The notes below the pieces were generated by a model. It was given only the letters and a program-made list of their open reading frames with translations, did not search any database and was not told the DNA's origin. Both the position numbers and the translations under genes were made by a program. Of a DNA stretch of 64,000 bases, positions 20,614-32,700 are shown piece after piece. The DNA is from Tetrapyrgos nigripes (lineage: Eukaryota; Basidiomycota; Agaricomycetes; Agaricales; Campanellaceae). The DNA lies in contig JAACJM010000251.1 of assembly GCA_013368315.1 (NCBI GenBank), forward strand, positions 54,528-118,527. Reading direction: 5' to 3'. How positions within the stretch are numbered: the first letter of the stretch is position 1; the number at the start of each line of letters is the position of its first letter.

Positions 20614-20943
20614 ATGTGTACTTTACGAACTTGGAGTGCTATAATGGCCTCGTACTCGCCATGCGTTAGCAGCGATGGCCCACAGCCACTTCATGCAACC
20701 ATCCTCCTCCGTCAAGATATATCTCAAAAATACACAACGTCTGTAACAGAAGACAGCAACCAGGAGATTGATGTAGGAACGACTGCTGAGGTTGATGAAG
20801 ATGGTATGGCGAGTGATGGCAGTCAAGTATCAGGTGTGGAAGAGGGAAGTGATGATACAGATTCAGACTCTGAGGAAGAAGGGGACGAGAATGAGGAGGG
20901 CCCTATTGACAGCGTAGAGCATATAGAATATTCCATCTTATAA
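20614..20943 (+). CDS. Unknown acidic C-terminal ORF
   Basis: The last 70 codons are strongly acidic (DDTDSDSEEEGDENEEG). The beginning overlaps an inverted GAGGCC-family terminus (20646-20686), so the ORF start is artificial. It may be the tail of a degraded transposon or host protein. The preceding ORF (20355-20585) is not recognised either. Confidence 0.2.
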   Translation: MCTLRTWSAIMASYSPCVSSDGPQPLHATILLRQDISQKYTTSVTEDSNQEIDVGTTAEVDEDGMASDGSQVSGVEEGSDDTDSDSEEEGDENEEGPIDSVEHIEYSIL

Positions 20944-20949
20944 CTTTTG

Positions 20950-21030
20950 TCAGTAAATGAATGACTGGACTGGGATTTGAACTCGAGACTGTGATCAAAA
21001 CATCACTCGAGCGACTAAGCTGTGGGTATA
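20950..21030 (-). repeat. tRNA-derived SINE-like sequence
   Basis: Read on the minus strand, an A-box-like AGCTTAGTCGCTCGAG and a B-box CGAGTTCAAATCCC are spaced as in a tRNA gene, with a GTGAT/ATCAC stem between them. The acceptor stem and CCA-ready end are not convincing, so a tRNA-derived SINE head is likelier than a functional tRNA. Confidence 0.45.
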
Positions 21031-21239
21031 CTTACCAGGCCAAAACACTAAAATTTTATAAAAGTTGTACAAAAATGCATGGATATAAAGCACCAGCATA
21101 CTTTTGTAAAAAACGGTGTATCAACCACCAGGCCGTGGCTTTTTTAACAACCCACTATGGCTCCTATGGCGCGGAATGGCCTAGGGCAGTGTCCTACCAT
21201 TTTGGGTGTGGTACGTCTAGCTGGGAGGTCTGGTAATTC

Positions 21240-21500
21240 GGATATAACCGTATTCTCAACGCGCGGCCTCAGTCTGCCGCACCTTGGGCGGCAATGAATA
21301 TTTGGAAAGATCTTTGGGGCAAACATAAATGACGAATTTATGCTCGGCGCCGGAGCTACTCCATATGGCTGTTCGGCCTCAAATCGGTCCCATATGGAGT
21401 AGACCCGGGAGAGCAAAAATGGCATTGAAAAATCCGAAGTTTAAGTTTGCACAGAGATCTTTGGAAATATGCAACGCCGCCCAAGGTGCCGTATTCTCGA
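21240..21500. repeat. Nested foldback element
   Basis: Arms at about 21278-21327 and 21443-21497 are inverted copies (GCACCTTGGGCGGC and AAAGATCT blocks). A second, inner pair (CTACTCCATATGG at 21356-21368, with its inverse near 21392-21404) sits inside the loop. No coding capacity. Confidence 0.65.
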
Positions 21501-21604
21501 CGCGTGACCTTATTCGGACTATTCGGTCAAAATCCACCTCTTTCGGAAATATGCCTACCGGTATACCGGTATCCCAAACCGGAAAAATGCCATCTTAGGC
21601 GTAG

Positions 21605-22040
21605 CTCGGCAGCAGCGCTGGCTTGGGTTATTCGACGCTTGTGCGTGGGAACTCCTTTCGCGCCCGCCGTTGCTGCTATATCGTATTTTGCCCTACTACT
21701 GTACTGTTACAACAATTACACTAGTACATCAATAAGTAATGGTACATAAGTTAAAGTGAGCTTACTGTTGGGTCTGCGGAATGTTGCAGGCTCGGGTTAT
21801 TCAGAAAGCGCTTGGGCTCGGGCTAATCCGTGCGTGGGAATATTTCCGCCCTCCTCGCGCGTGCGCCATTGCTGCTATATTGCCCTACACTACTGTATTA
21901 TTATACAAATTACATTAGCACATATGTAAGTAATGGTAGATACTGAGATTGCTGTTGGGTTTGCCAAAAGGATGCTGTGGGCAGGGGGCACCACACCCTG
22001 GGAATATTTTCTGCCCTGCTTGGGCACCCGCCGATACATT
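21605..22040. repeat. Tandem pair of GC-ended MITE-like units
   Basis: Two direct copies (about 21618-21790 and 21790-21970) share the order GGCT(C/T)GGGTTATTC, TGCGTGGGAA, GTTGCTGCTATAT-like, a TACACTAGTACAT-like AT centre, GTAAGTAATGGTA and GTTGGGT. A related, revers-ed element lies at about 23370-23650 (CAAGCAGGGCGGGAATATTC ends). Confidence 0.55.
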
Positions 22041-22299
22041 ATTGGACCCATAAAGGGGCCATCGTCGTACCCATGAGTCTTTAAAGAAAAGTGGACAACG
22101 AGTGGTGGCCAAGAGTTGTGCTGGTGGTTGACGCGTTACGTTCCAATTGCGGAATAAATGTCGAATTAACGTCGAACACAGGTCAACCGTCAAACCCTTT
22201 ATGGCATATTCCCACGCTTTTCCTGGGCGCTTATTCCACCATCTCGGTCTTTACTTCGCTTCGCGTTGAAGCAATAGAGAATATTTCACCTCGGAGAGG

Positions 22300-23839
22300 T
22301 TCGGAATAGGGTCTAGATATGTATTTGTAGCTTGAGAATATTTCTTGTGGCCATCCTTTGAGTGATATGCAATATCTTTGCATGTTGATACATATCTGTC
22401 ATAAAATGGTCAATCTGGGACGTTCATCTTGGATTAGAGGTATCATGTAGTGCTTTGAAAATCACCAAAAATTGGCAAAATGTGCTGAATAACAGTTAAA
22501 GCAGTAATCTAAAGGTATCCAGTCATAAAACAGCTGTCTGAAAATGGCAGAGCCTTAAAAGCGACCTTGGTTTAAAAAAGTGATCATCCAAAGACTCAAA
22601 CGCATACATCACTTGTTAGACCCCCTGGCATATAGTGACACTGGCACCAATACCTACGGCTGAGTCTTCATACATGTAAAATCCTTATCTTTGACCTCTG
22701 GGTGCTATTTAAAATGGTTCATCAAGTCAGAACGTGTGATACCTGCGAATGATCACTGAATTAGCGTCGAACTATGCATATAGCAACCTGGCGCAGTTGT
22801 TTTCTGGGTCCGGAAAGCAACCTACAGGGAATTTTATGCACACTTGATACATCTACAATGAGCTGATATGGACTGTACATGCCCAAAAATTTACAATGAT
22901 GGTTATTCTTTCAGCCACAATTGTTGCTGATCAAGTGCAGATTGCTATTTAGTACCCAACACTACGTAGGAAGAGAAGATAATACGATTTCTTCACTTAA
23001 GAGTGTTCTGAACAACTCATCAATCAATTGTGCTCTGGTATAGGTGTACAAATTGGGGGAATGCGCACATAAGGACCAGAGCGGGGCATGCCCGACCCTG
23101 ATCTCCGTAAAAACCGGCACTACAGAATATGCCGATAAATCCGAGTCGAGACTCTCGACTGACCCGAGTAACCGCTGCAAGGATTCGAGAGTAAAAGGTG
23201 AGGAGGGGCAAGGGAACGGAAACCTGGCGATGTAAGGATTTCCAGGAACTATGCAATGGCCTGAACCCGGAGCATTCCCCAAAGAAATCTATGCATATTT
23301 CTGTATTTTTACCTACATACTACAGACAGAGTGTTATGATGCATATTTATAATGATGAACGCAACATATGGATGCAATGGGCCGGCGCTCAAGCAGGGAG
23401 GGAGATATTCCCAGGGTGCAGCCCCTAATAGCATGCACCAATCGTGAATAGCCCAGTTTTTGGAAAGCCCGATGACAATTTAAATTTTTATCTATGTACC
23501 GCTACACTACAGTGTACTAATATGATTGGGATACATGTAGTTACATGTAGGCGCAATATCCCTGTGCGCCCAAGCAGGGCGGGAATATTCCCAGGGGATC
23601 GGGTACGTGCCCGAGCCCAAGAATTTTCCAAATAACCCGAGCCCAGAGTGTTTTCTGAAAATCCCGACGGCAGGTGAGCACCGAGGAAAGGCATTTTCCG
23701 GAGTATAGACCAGAGACTGTGGATCTTCAGTACAAACAAGGAGGAGGGTCAAGATGGTACATGCTTCACGCTCTCAGAATGATGTCTTTAACGTGACTGG
23801 CATATAGCGCTCCGTATCGCGTGCTCATCATTATCAAGA
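22300..23839. other. Gene-free region with MITE debris
   Basis: No supported gene. It includes the GC-ended MITE relative at 23370-23650 and an unclassified GC-rich insert near 23080-23270. Confidence 0.35.
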
Positions 23840-24060
23840 AGAGTCGGTTTTGCTGCAGGAAGAGATGAGAAGCATAATTGTCACCATGGGGTATGAGGAC
23901 AAGCAGTGGTCGGAATGTGCTAAATGGGTGGGGAGTTTATAGAAGGAAGGACGGCATATGCTTACTATCAGATGTCGGTTCACGTGAAGATGGCAAACGA
24001 ATGTAAGGCAAAATAACCCTCCATCCCAAAGAAGTTCTTGATGGGAGAAGGTGCTATCTT
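23840..24060 (+). pseudogene. KDZ transposase C-terminal fossil
   Basis: VLLQEEMRSIIVTMGYEDKQW and, after a stop, EGRTAYAYYQMSVHVKMANE align with the end of the complete KDZ transposase in this window (VILLREEMRHTLETLEWQAK and ADGISAYAHSQAAVMRAL, near 56430-56630). The relatedness is at protein level only, so it derives from a different KDZ lineage. It has stops and is truncated at both ends. Confidence 0.65.
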
Positions 24061-24089
24061 ACTTCAGAATGCCCGGGTATGTATGGACA

Positions 24090-24898
24090 GTCTGGCACAA
24101 GTTTTAGAGTAAGTAGTACTATCTTATCTTGTCTTATCTCATGCATTAGTCAGTCGCTGCTTGTTTTTAGTATCTTATCTTGTGTATTAGTAAGTCGGTA
24201 CTGCCATGCCGAGCTGGGGCCGTGACAAGACCTCCAGACTAGTCACATGGACACAGAGACTGCGTTGAGCAACGTTGAGTCAGCAAGTTCGCTGTGTTTA
24301 GCCATGGGTCAGTGTAGTGAGGTTTTATAAAAGCGGCCATGGCTACAAACATGAATTTTACAAAAGTATAAATAGTGGTTGATCCATCGTTTTTATACAA
24401 TACCTGTGTCATAGGGTGTACTTACAAGATTCATAAGGAATACAAGGCCATATCTGTGCATACCTTCTTCAACCTCACTGGCACACTCATATCTACACAT
24501 ATCAAGTGCTGCCTTGAAGGTAGTGGTATACCTGAGAATACCTGACCCTATTAGAATGGTAATAGTATATCTCCCATGTTAAAGGGGCATCTTGCTGGTG
24601 AGTGTTTTTATTGTCTGACATTCTCAACCACAGCAGATGTTCTACGACATGTTTTTTGCACTTTTCGTGATGTGGGAGTACATCACAGACTTCTAGTTCC
24701 CATTGCTATACACAAAATAAAATTCTCTTCAGATTATTACAATATTAGTTTGTCTCGACTACATTTCTCAGAGATGTAATCTACACTGATGCTAAAGTGG
24801 TATGCGTCACAGCCTCCCAAGCAAATCGAGAGGTGGACGTCCGAAGGTAGGCTAATCAAGACGGCAAGGACATCACGATGAGTAAAGATCTAACAGCG
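24090..24898. other. No supported gene
   Basis: Two copies of a TATCTTATCTTGT motif occur near 24120 and 24172. At 24370-24400, a short segment (inverse of GATGGATCAACCACTA) resembles 21110-21135. No gene. Confidence 0.3.
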
Positions 24899-26493
24899 TC
24901 AGAAAGAACTTGACGTCCTCACCAAAGCATCTGGCTTATTACCCAAAATTTCCTCAATCTTTTCGAGAATCTCTGGCGTCAGCTTTTTCATGACTTCTAT
25001 CGCTTTCAAGTTTTCGAGGATTTGTTCGGGTTTGGTAGCACCCAGGATGACGGTGGAAGTGTTGGGGTTCCTAGCTACCCATGCCAGGGCAAGAACAGCG
25101 GGAGTCGTGTCGAGTTCTGTGTGAGATGAAGGGCCAGATGAGCGACGGGATACGGGATATAGCACGGAACTAAGTCCAGGTGGGTACCCTCACCTTCCTT
25201 CGCCAATTTCGTCAACTCTCTAACCTTCCTAATCTTCTCCTTACCTTCGGCGCTTTGTAATCCTTCGATGGTGTTCGAAAAGAAGTTCTTCTCAATATCG
25301 AACCTCGAACCCTCGGGAATACCATCGTTATATTTGCCGGTCAGGAGACCACTGGCGAGCGCGGACCATACGGTTGTTCCGATGGCGTATTTGCGGTAGA
25401 TTTTGGCGTATTCCTTCTCTGGGCGTTCACGGTGGAACATGCTATGAAGATACTTAGATAAAGGAGGCAAAGAACCAAATAGACAACGCACTGGTGCTGG
25501 CATTGTTCTGCAATTGGCCCCATAAGGTTGAGCTTGGTCGCAACATCTATTAGGGGTAAACTGAGAGTGAGTGTCATATTCGCATACATGAATCCACGAG
25601 GATCTTACGGAAAGCCTCTTCGATATCTTCCGCGGACCATTCTGAAGTAGCCCAGTAGAAGGACTACATGTGCATTGATATAAGCATGACATGTTACATT
25701 CTTCGTCGGGATACGTACCCATCCTTGTTCAATCACAAAGTTGAAGGCACGAACTATCTCTTCCATGGGGACTATGCATACCCATACGTCAGAACAAGAC
25801 CACTCCATCATCAAAATAAAACACACCGCTATGGTCAGGACGATGTGCAAAAATAACGTCAACGTAATCCAATCCAAGTCGGGCAAGCGATTCCTGAGTT
25901 CCTTCGATGATGCTGCCCATATCGTCGGGTCAGCCTGTGACAAGTCTGTGAACGAGAAACGACTAGAACTGACTGTTTGCGCGAGAGACCGGAGGAGTTT
26001 GGTGCTTTTCTGCCAACCCCCAGAATAGCTTAGTAGTCACAATGAGGTCGGAACGACGATATCCAAGTTCCTTAATGGCATTTCCCCTACAGTTCGTATC
26101 ATGGTCAAAACACGAAAGTCGCAGATGAAAGCAGGCGCCACGTGCATATCTATCTCAGATTCTCCATTGTTGTAAGCCTCAGCAGTGTCGAACATGTTGA
26201 TACCGTTCTCGAACGCGACTTTCATGAGTTCCTAGCAAGTTGGGTTGTAGTGAGCCCCAGAAATGGTCATATCCGCGTTCAAGTTGCTCACCTTCGTACG
26301 AGTTCCTCGAACAGACTGACCCAACGTTAGCCCTGTAGAGCTATATCAGCCAGATATTGGCCATACGCCGCCAATACGTACATCCTCCAAAGGCAAACAC
26401 CGGTACCCTCAACCCACTGGGGCCTAGCCTTCTAAAAGGCATGTTTTTGGGATCAAATTCTACTTTGACATTGGTTTGCACTGTTGGTGACAT
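24899..26493 (-). CDS. Aldo-keto reductase (Kv-beta/aryl-alcohol dehydrogenase-like)
   Basis: Ten exons: 26493-26382, 26332-26292, 26231-26146, 26086-25974, 25912-25827, 25771-25719, 25663-25609, 25546-25492, 25441-25194 and 25116-24899. AKR landmarks in order: FRRLGPSGLRVPVFAFGGW, the catalytic Asp/Tyr block MFDTAEAYNNGESE, the Lys region DLIVTTKLFWG, the His region YVDVIFAHRPDH, EWSAEDIEEAF, IAEQCQH, and the NADPH-binding end STVILGATKPEQILEN. The family reduces aldehydes and ketones with NADPH; members near the potassium-channel beta subunit lack a clear substrate. Intron 3 has a GC donor (26145-26144). One lesion: five Gs (26021-26017 on the minus strand) where six are needed to keep frame into VGRKAPNSSGLSRK. 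This is a 1-nt deletion or a base-calling error. Confidence 0.88.
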
Positions 26494-27297
26494 TGTTGAT
26501 GGTCTTGAAGTTGAAAGAATGCGGCACTTGGATGAGAAAAGTAGAGGGACTTGACCTAGTTTATAAGACCGGTCTTCTGAATACCTGGGCATTGCTGATC
26601 AATCGTGCCATAGAAAGTGGCCCATTTGTAACATAGGTTAGAAAGCGTGTTAGTAACCCTTAATAACCCTGTTAGTAACATACCTAAAAATTACATTAGA
26701 CACTGTGGAATGTACAAGCGGCACTGAAACACCAAGAATATCTACATAGTCAACCTACGATCATCACACTATGGTTGGTCAGATCTTATCAAGCATCCTT
26801 GATTGGCGGATACAGACTCGCACCACCATAGAAATGTTAACGTCGACATTTGTAAAGCATTTGTAGTACCGGGTGCGTATAGGGGGAAGGCATAGGCAAA
26901 CGGAAAGAACCACGACACGCCTGAGATTACTTAGTTTTCTCTCCTCAAACCATCACCATTGTCCCCTTCCTCGTTCTTTTTTTCTCTCCCCTTGCTTACT
27001 ATGTGATTCCGCATTGACCTCCTCGAACCCCTACCAACGATCCAGTTCTGTATTGTTGCGTATACCAATAGCACCCCATCGTTCTATGTCACTATGCACT
27101 GATACAAGTTCCTCCTTTACAAGGGAATTGTAGGGGCCATCGCTGCGCGTAGCACGATAACCAGGCCCAAAATATCTATGAGAGAGCTGCCAGTACAAAC
27201 ATATAATTGATAGCAAGTAGAAGTTGCGATTGAGAAATGTTTCGGAATAAAGCAATAGTAATCCTACGAGAGTCTTTACTACACGCCGCGGATAGGG
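26494..27297. other. Promoter side of the AKR gene and a repeat end
   Basis: An ORF extends the AKR reading frame upstream to 26592, but the ATG at 26493 fits family length better. At about 27133-27170 a GGGGCCATCGCTGCGCG terminus of the GAGGCC repeat family appears. Confidence 0.35.
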
Positions 27298-28330
27298 GTG
27301 TTGCCGTGGCAAACTGCTCAATCAGGCAAGAGCGACTCACGCAAACAAGTCATAATAAATGTCGACGCGTCACTTTTGCCTTCTAGCCGCTATCCCTCGT
27401 TCCGTTTCTCTCTTCCCTTCCTTTCTATGCCACGACCATCCGTTCTACGTATGAGAGCATGTGGGCTAGAGCCATTAATAGGGAGATCGCTGTTAGGATT
27501 GGCGTCTGTCTGCGTTGGAGGCGTATGGCATTTTTAAGGTGTGTTTTGGTCCTTTGCCCCTTCCGTCCTTCCCTTTCCCCCTAACATTCTGGCTGATGAA
27601 GTTGCTCTGTCGATCGGCCTCACATTCCGTCGCAACGTCCAAGTTGTCAACTCACCCGAAAATGGTCAAAAACGAGAGCCCTCTCGTCTCCCTCATCCTT
27701 GCACTATATCACACTCGCACTCTGCCTCTTATTCGAACTCGGATTTGGACTCAGACTCAGACTCCGATTCAGGTTACTTTACCGACTCGAGTTCTTCCTC
27801 CACTATATGTGCCTCACCCAAATCCCCAAATCCCTCACCATAGGGATTCCTTCCCAGTCTGTCTTATCACCCATAGCCCGTTGATGGCCCAGGCCCATAT
27901 GCCTCGATGACGATGTCTACGTCTACCTCTACGTCTCTTCCACATCCACTCCCACTCTAGTTCCTCGCCCATAATCTCTCTTGTGCAAACCTATGAGGTT
28001 GCTCATGATTTGACGTCGACGTCTGCGTCTGCGTCTACCCAAACCACCACAAGTACTCCTCCAAACACGACACGTACTCTATGATCCGCAACCCCTACCG
28101 CACCATCTCTCAGCACCGCTGGGTCCTCCACAACCACCGATTCACCCACACTGCCCGTCTCAAACCCAATATACGTATTGTAATGCATGTAGACACAAAA
28201 TCTGCTTCAACAATCGGGTTTCGGAATAAGCATAAAAGGAGGCGTAGGGAGATTAGGAGGGCTTTTGTGGGTTGGAGAGATGGATAGTAATGAAGAACAC
28301 GTCGGGGCCGAAAGATTGTGAGGGGGATGG
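27298..28330. other. Low-complexity Ser/Asp- and Thr-coding region
   Basis: Open stretches encode SDSDSDSG-type and Ser/Thr-rich sequence on the plus strand (27541-27843, 27907-27960, 28014-28290). A possible donor follows FLR at 27538. The tract ends with a basic patch (KHKRRRREIRRAF). This could be exons of one unrecognised, low-complexity protein; the exon structure could not be resolved. Confidence 0.25.
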
Positions 28331-28415
28331 GAGGCTTTTCTGAGGCCGGTGAGTACCCTCCACACATCGCGTCGTATTCTGTTTCCAGATCCTAGCTGAT
28401 CGTGAAACTCTTAGC

Positions 28416-28860
28416 GTTTTCGATCACCGAGAAAGTGGGCGAGGATGGAAGGTTTGGCATGAGACGGAGTCATCTCCTTGAGCTAACGTTTTCCTCAATC
28501 CAACGTTGATAACCACGGGGCAGGGGGAGTGTATACCAGAACCAGCATGTTGTCATGCATCATGATCGAGTGGTTGAGTACTTTGTCAGTGGTTTCTGGT
28601 ACCTATCAGAAGCAACGCGCATCCTGTTGGTTATTAGTACGCTTGGTGAGACTTGTACCAATTGTATAATTATACAAAGGGATAATCAGATATTTGGCTA
28701 GATGGGACGGGTATCACTGAAGAAGTGGGCGGGGACTCACGGAAGGCTTGGCATGAGACGGATTCATCTCCTTGAGCTAGTGTTCTCCTCAATCGAACGC
28801 TGAATAACCACACTAGGGCAGGGGAAATGTGTACCAGAATCAACAGCACGTTATCAACCA
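28416..28860. repeat. Direct repeat of about 145 bp, 300 bp apart
   Basis: Copies at about 28416-28562 and 28713-28860 share AAGTGGGCG, GGCTTGGCATGAGACGGA, TCATCTCCTTGAGCTA, TCCTCAATC and GTGTACCAGAA blocks. They may be duplicated regulatory or exon-intron DNA. The following ORF (28827-29264) is unrecognised. Confidence 0.5.
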
Positions 28861-29770
28861 AGAAAGAGGTATTGATATCGGTTATGCACATTTCTACGCG
28901 CATGGTTTCGTCAAATCCTTCGGACTCCCTCCAATACCGAATAACCCATGACTCGATGAAGGAGGAAGGGATTGAGACGGAGGAAGAGGCCGGTGCTGAA
29001 GGTGTTCTTGGTGCATTAGTAGCTTCTTACAGCTCCCATCCTCCTTCGTCAATACCAAGAAGCCATCTCGTTACAGATCCCACAATTATGTGCGTTGTCT
29101 TGCCCTTTTTCTTTTTCGCAAGGTTGTTAATTCGCTTGAAGCAGCTGCAGACTGAAGCTCCTCGCTATTCTGGTCACAACAGAATAATCCCAGGCCACAC
29201 ATACACTGTCCGTTCCATATATACATCTCCCTCACCACAAGACAGCGAACACCAGTTCATCTGACTCATCAATTCCACACTCCCCATCAGTCCACCTCCA
29301 TCATCGTTCTCATCAACTTCAGGGTTCCAACAGTGATGCATCATACCAGAACAGTTCTGGTCGATGGGGCGGCAGGAACAACGTTAGATCATAACGTCAT
29401 TTTTACTGATGAGTACCTACAGTGAATTAGAAGGTTGAGGATATCCTAGAGAGAACAGAAACGAAAGTCATAGTATGCGTACTAGTAGTGTAGAAGAGAG
29501 GAAGACAAGTGTAGGTCGTGGAACTGTATTGGAAAAGATTAGCTAACCTCGTGAGATTGGTAACGGAAAACCTGGCCTATAAGCGTAGACTACAGCCGTA
29601 CCTCACCCCCACCTCAACAGCACCTCACTGCACCTGTACCTCTAGACTTAGATAGGACTGCTACATATATCATCAGCTAGAGCGCCGGCTCTCGTTTGAG
29701 CTAAACCCAAGGAAATCTCTACTATTATTAGTAGCTGAGCTGACGCTGTCATACATCTAATCTAATCGTA

Positions 29771-32700
29771 CTATTTTCTCCTCAAGTCTCTCCTTTCTAG
29801 AATGGTGTTTCCTTTTGGAGTTGGTCCAAAATTGGTAGCGACAAACTGGTCCTGATCAGGGACCTCTTCTACTGACAGGGGCAGTGCTATGGGGATTTGC
29901 AATTGGCCGCTTGTCCAGTCAATCTGTGGGTTCATCTTACGCAACCAGGGAAGACCCAAAATGACATCTTCTCCACCTAAGTCCGTAACCAGAAAGTCTA
30001 CTCATGCCTCTTGCCCATCTGCTGTCATAGCTAATTCACAGAATCAGTCTATACGCCCTGCTCAGTTCAGGGTCCCATCAATGTTGTAAACATCTAGGGG
30101 GTTGTGAAGGGGGTAAGTTTGGATTCGGTGCTGCTTTACAAATGACTGTCCCAGGAACAGGCCTGTAGCTCCGCTGTCAACCATTGCCACTACCACTGTT
30201 TTGTTTTGTCTTCCTCAGAGTTTCACACATACAGAAGTGAGAAGCAAGAGATTCTATTTCGGGAATACTGGATATGGTACATGAAAGAATAGAATCGTAC
30301 GAGGAGACGGAAAACATGTGGGAAGTTAGGGGTGTTCATGCCATGGCAGGAACAGACACCCGTTTCAAAAACCCTGTTGGTTGGCAATGTTTCGGAGTAA
30401 GGTAGTTTGGTCGGCGATAGATTTCTGTAAAGCAGAGAGCATGGAAGATGATTCAGCAGAGGATGAAGCAGCAACAGTAGCAGTGGGGGCAGAGGCAGGG
30501 GTAGGAGAGGGTGGATCATCAGGAAAGAGACTAAAGGTGTCACTAACAGTGGCAGCCACACGTTGTCTACTTCGGCCCCCTCCTCTGGGTCCTGACAGAC
30601 GGAAGAGCAATGACCCATCCTCTCATGGTAGTCACACTTGTCACGTCCATGGTTCCCATCTTGTTTCATGTGATCCTTGGAACCGCAACTGTAGCAGTGC
30701 CCCTGCATCGCCTTCTGGTAGTCCACGAAGGTGCGTCTGTTACCCTGGGGACACTCAGTACGGGAGGTGTCAACATCCATGGCATTAGGGTCTCGTGCAG
30801 AGGAGAATCTGGAGAGGGATGGGGTAGGGCCAGTGACCAGTGATACGCCGGACAAAATTCGCAGTAGTAAAACACCTAGCATAGTCCATAATAAAGCAGT
30901 ATTGACATCTCTTAAGGGAATATAAGGACTAGAGTGAGCCCTGAGCTGCTAGTTAAAACCTAGTGGACTAGAAAAGTGATAATATAATAACAATTAAGTG
31001 CTTATGGATGGGTATGCTCATTCTAAGTACTATGATAGATGTATATTATCCAAGGTGGTAATAGCAGACCCAAGTAATGATATAGATAGAGGTCCTGAGG
31101 GACTATAAACATATCCTATTACTACCGCCAGTACCGCTAAGGTAACTCAAAGGGATGGTGAAGTAGGGATAGCCCCTATTTGCGAGCAAGGGCAGATGCG
31201 CACGCAACACAAGCCTCGGCCGAAGGGTGATCGGAAAGGCTATAGTGGTATCGGACATTTGGAACTAGCCTCGCTAGGGTCTAGATCTATGAGATTGGTG
31301 GATTCCGAAGGTACCGAGAGTATTGGAGGAATATGATAGGATCCTACAGAGCATCTGTAGGCAGAAGTAGGACAATATGTATATGTATAGAACCCTAGAA
31401 ACGCCAGGAATCGGCATTTGTGGCCTTCAAAAACTGTGTTAGATCTTTGGGGCTTGTTAGTCCATTTGGTGTTATATTTGTGTTTTCGCGCGCTAGCACA
31501 AAAGTGTTATCAAAACCCCACAAAAGTACTTATAGTACAAGATTGGCTGAGACTTTGAGTACTCTGACTACTTGGAACACTCGTCTTCTTTCAAGATTGT
31601 ATAAAGGTTTTTGTGTTTTTAGTACATAAAGTACATATTTACCAAAGACTACTTATTACCGGTTTTCCTATGAACTCTGCTAGGGTCTGTTCCACATGAA
31701 GTGCTTGGTTGATCAGCTTGTCTAGGTTTTTAGGGGCCTCCTTCTGTCCTAGCTCCACATTTGCTAATGGGAACAATAGGTCCTTATGAAGGCGCTTTCG
31801 GAACTTGTACTGGAGGTCCTAATCTGAGAACCCAGTCTTCTCTGCCCACATCTTGAAAATCTGAGAGAACTCTGTGACTGTTTTATCTCCCTGCTTCAAT
31901 GCCTCAAGCTTGTTCTTGGCCAGCTGCTGCTCGTTTGCTACCCCAAACCAAACCTTTAGTGTGTGGGTGAAGTTGTCCCAGTTTCCTTCCCAGGGGAAGA
32001 CTGCTCCAGCTTCGTCTGCTTGGACTCTACTGATATGACAAGCATACTCTGCAGCCCATTCTGCAGCAGGTCCTTCCATCATAAGGAGTGCTTCTGCAAT
32101 GCACTTCTGAGGGTTGAGTTTCCCACTGTCGAGTTTGAGCCGCTTTTGTTCTCCAGCCCAGAGAATGAAGAGAGATAAGAATGAGTTGAGTTTGGCTGGT
32201 TCACCTTTGAATGGGGCAGGTTTGGCAGTTTTGTATGAGGATTCGTGGGTAGGTCTATTGACCAAATTGGTGATTGCCTGCTGTAGCTGGTTCTGGTTGT
32301 TAACCAGAGCCTGGAGGAGGTTTTCAAGGGTGGCGGAGGACATGTCGATGTCAGTGATTGGGGAAGCAATGGGACTGAGTGGGGCTGGTGACACAGGAAG
32401 AGGGGATGGATTGGGTATGAGTGTAGGACTAGGATGGGCTGTTGGTATGGCAGAAGGTGGAGCAGATAGTGGGAGTGGAGTGTGAGTGATGTCTGGTGAT
32501 GGAACAGTGGAAGTACTAGATTCAGGACCAGAGAATGGCAGATGGCTGAGGGCAAGGTATAGGAAGTGGGAGCGGAGTAGGGCTGGATTGCTGGGTAGGA
32601 GTATACTGTTTTCTCCTTCCCAGAAGTAGTAGCAGACCTGGGGGATGGAGTGATGAGCGTGGGGACAAGGCTGTTGCTGGCAGTTGCTATAGAGATCTTC

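Noticed and set aside
20950..21030. Functional tRNA gene
   Set aside because: B-box and A-box are present, but the acceptor stem does not pair convincingly and the anticodon loop has the wrong size.
30381..30843. Plus-strand ORFs opposite the Gypsy zinc-knuckle
   Set aside because: Antisense shadows of Gag-like coding sequence on the minus strand.
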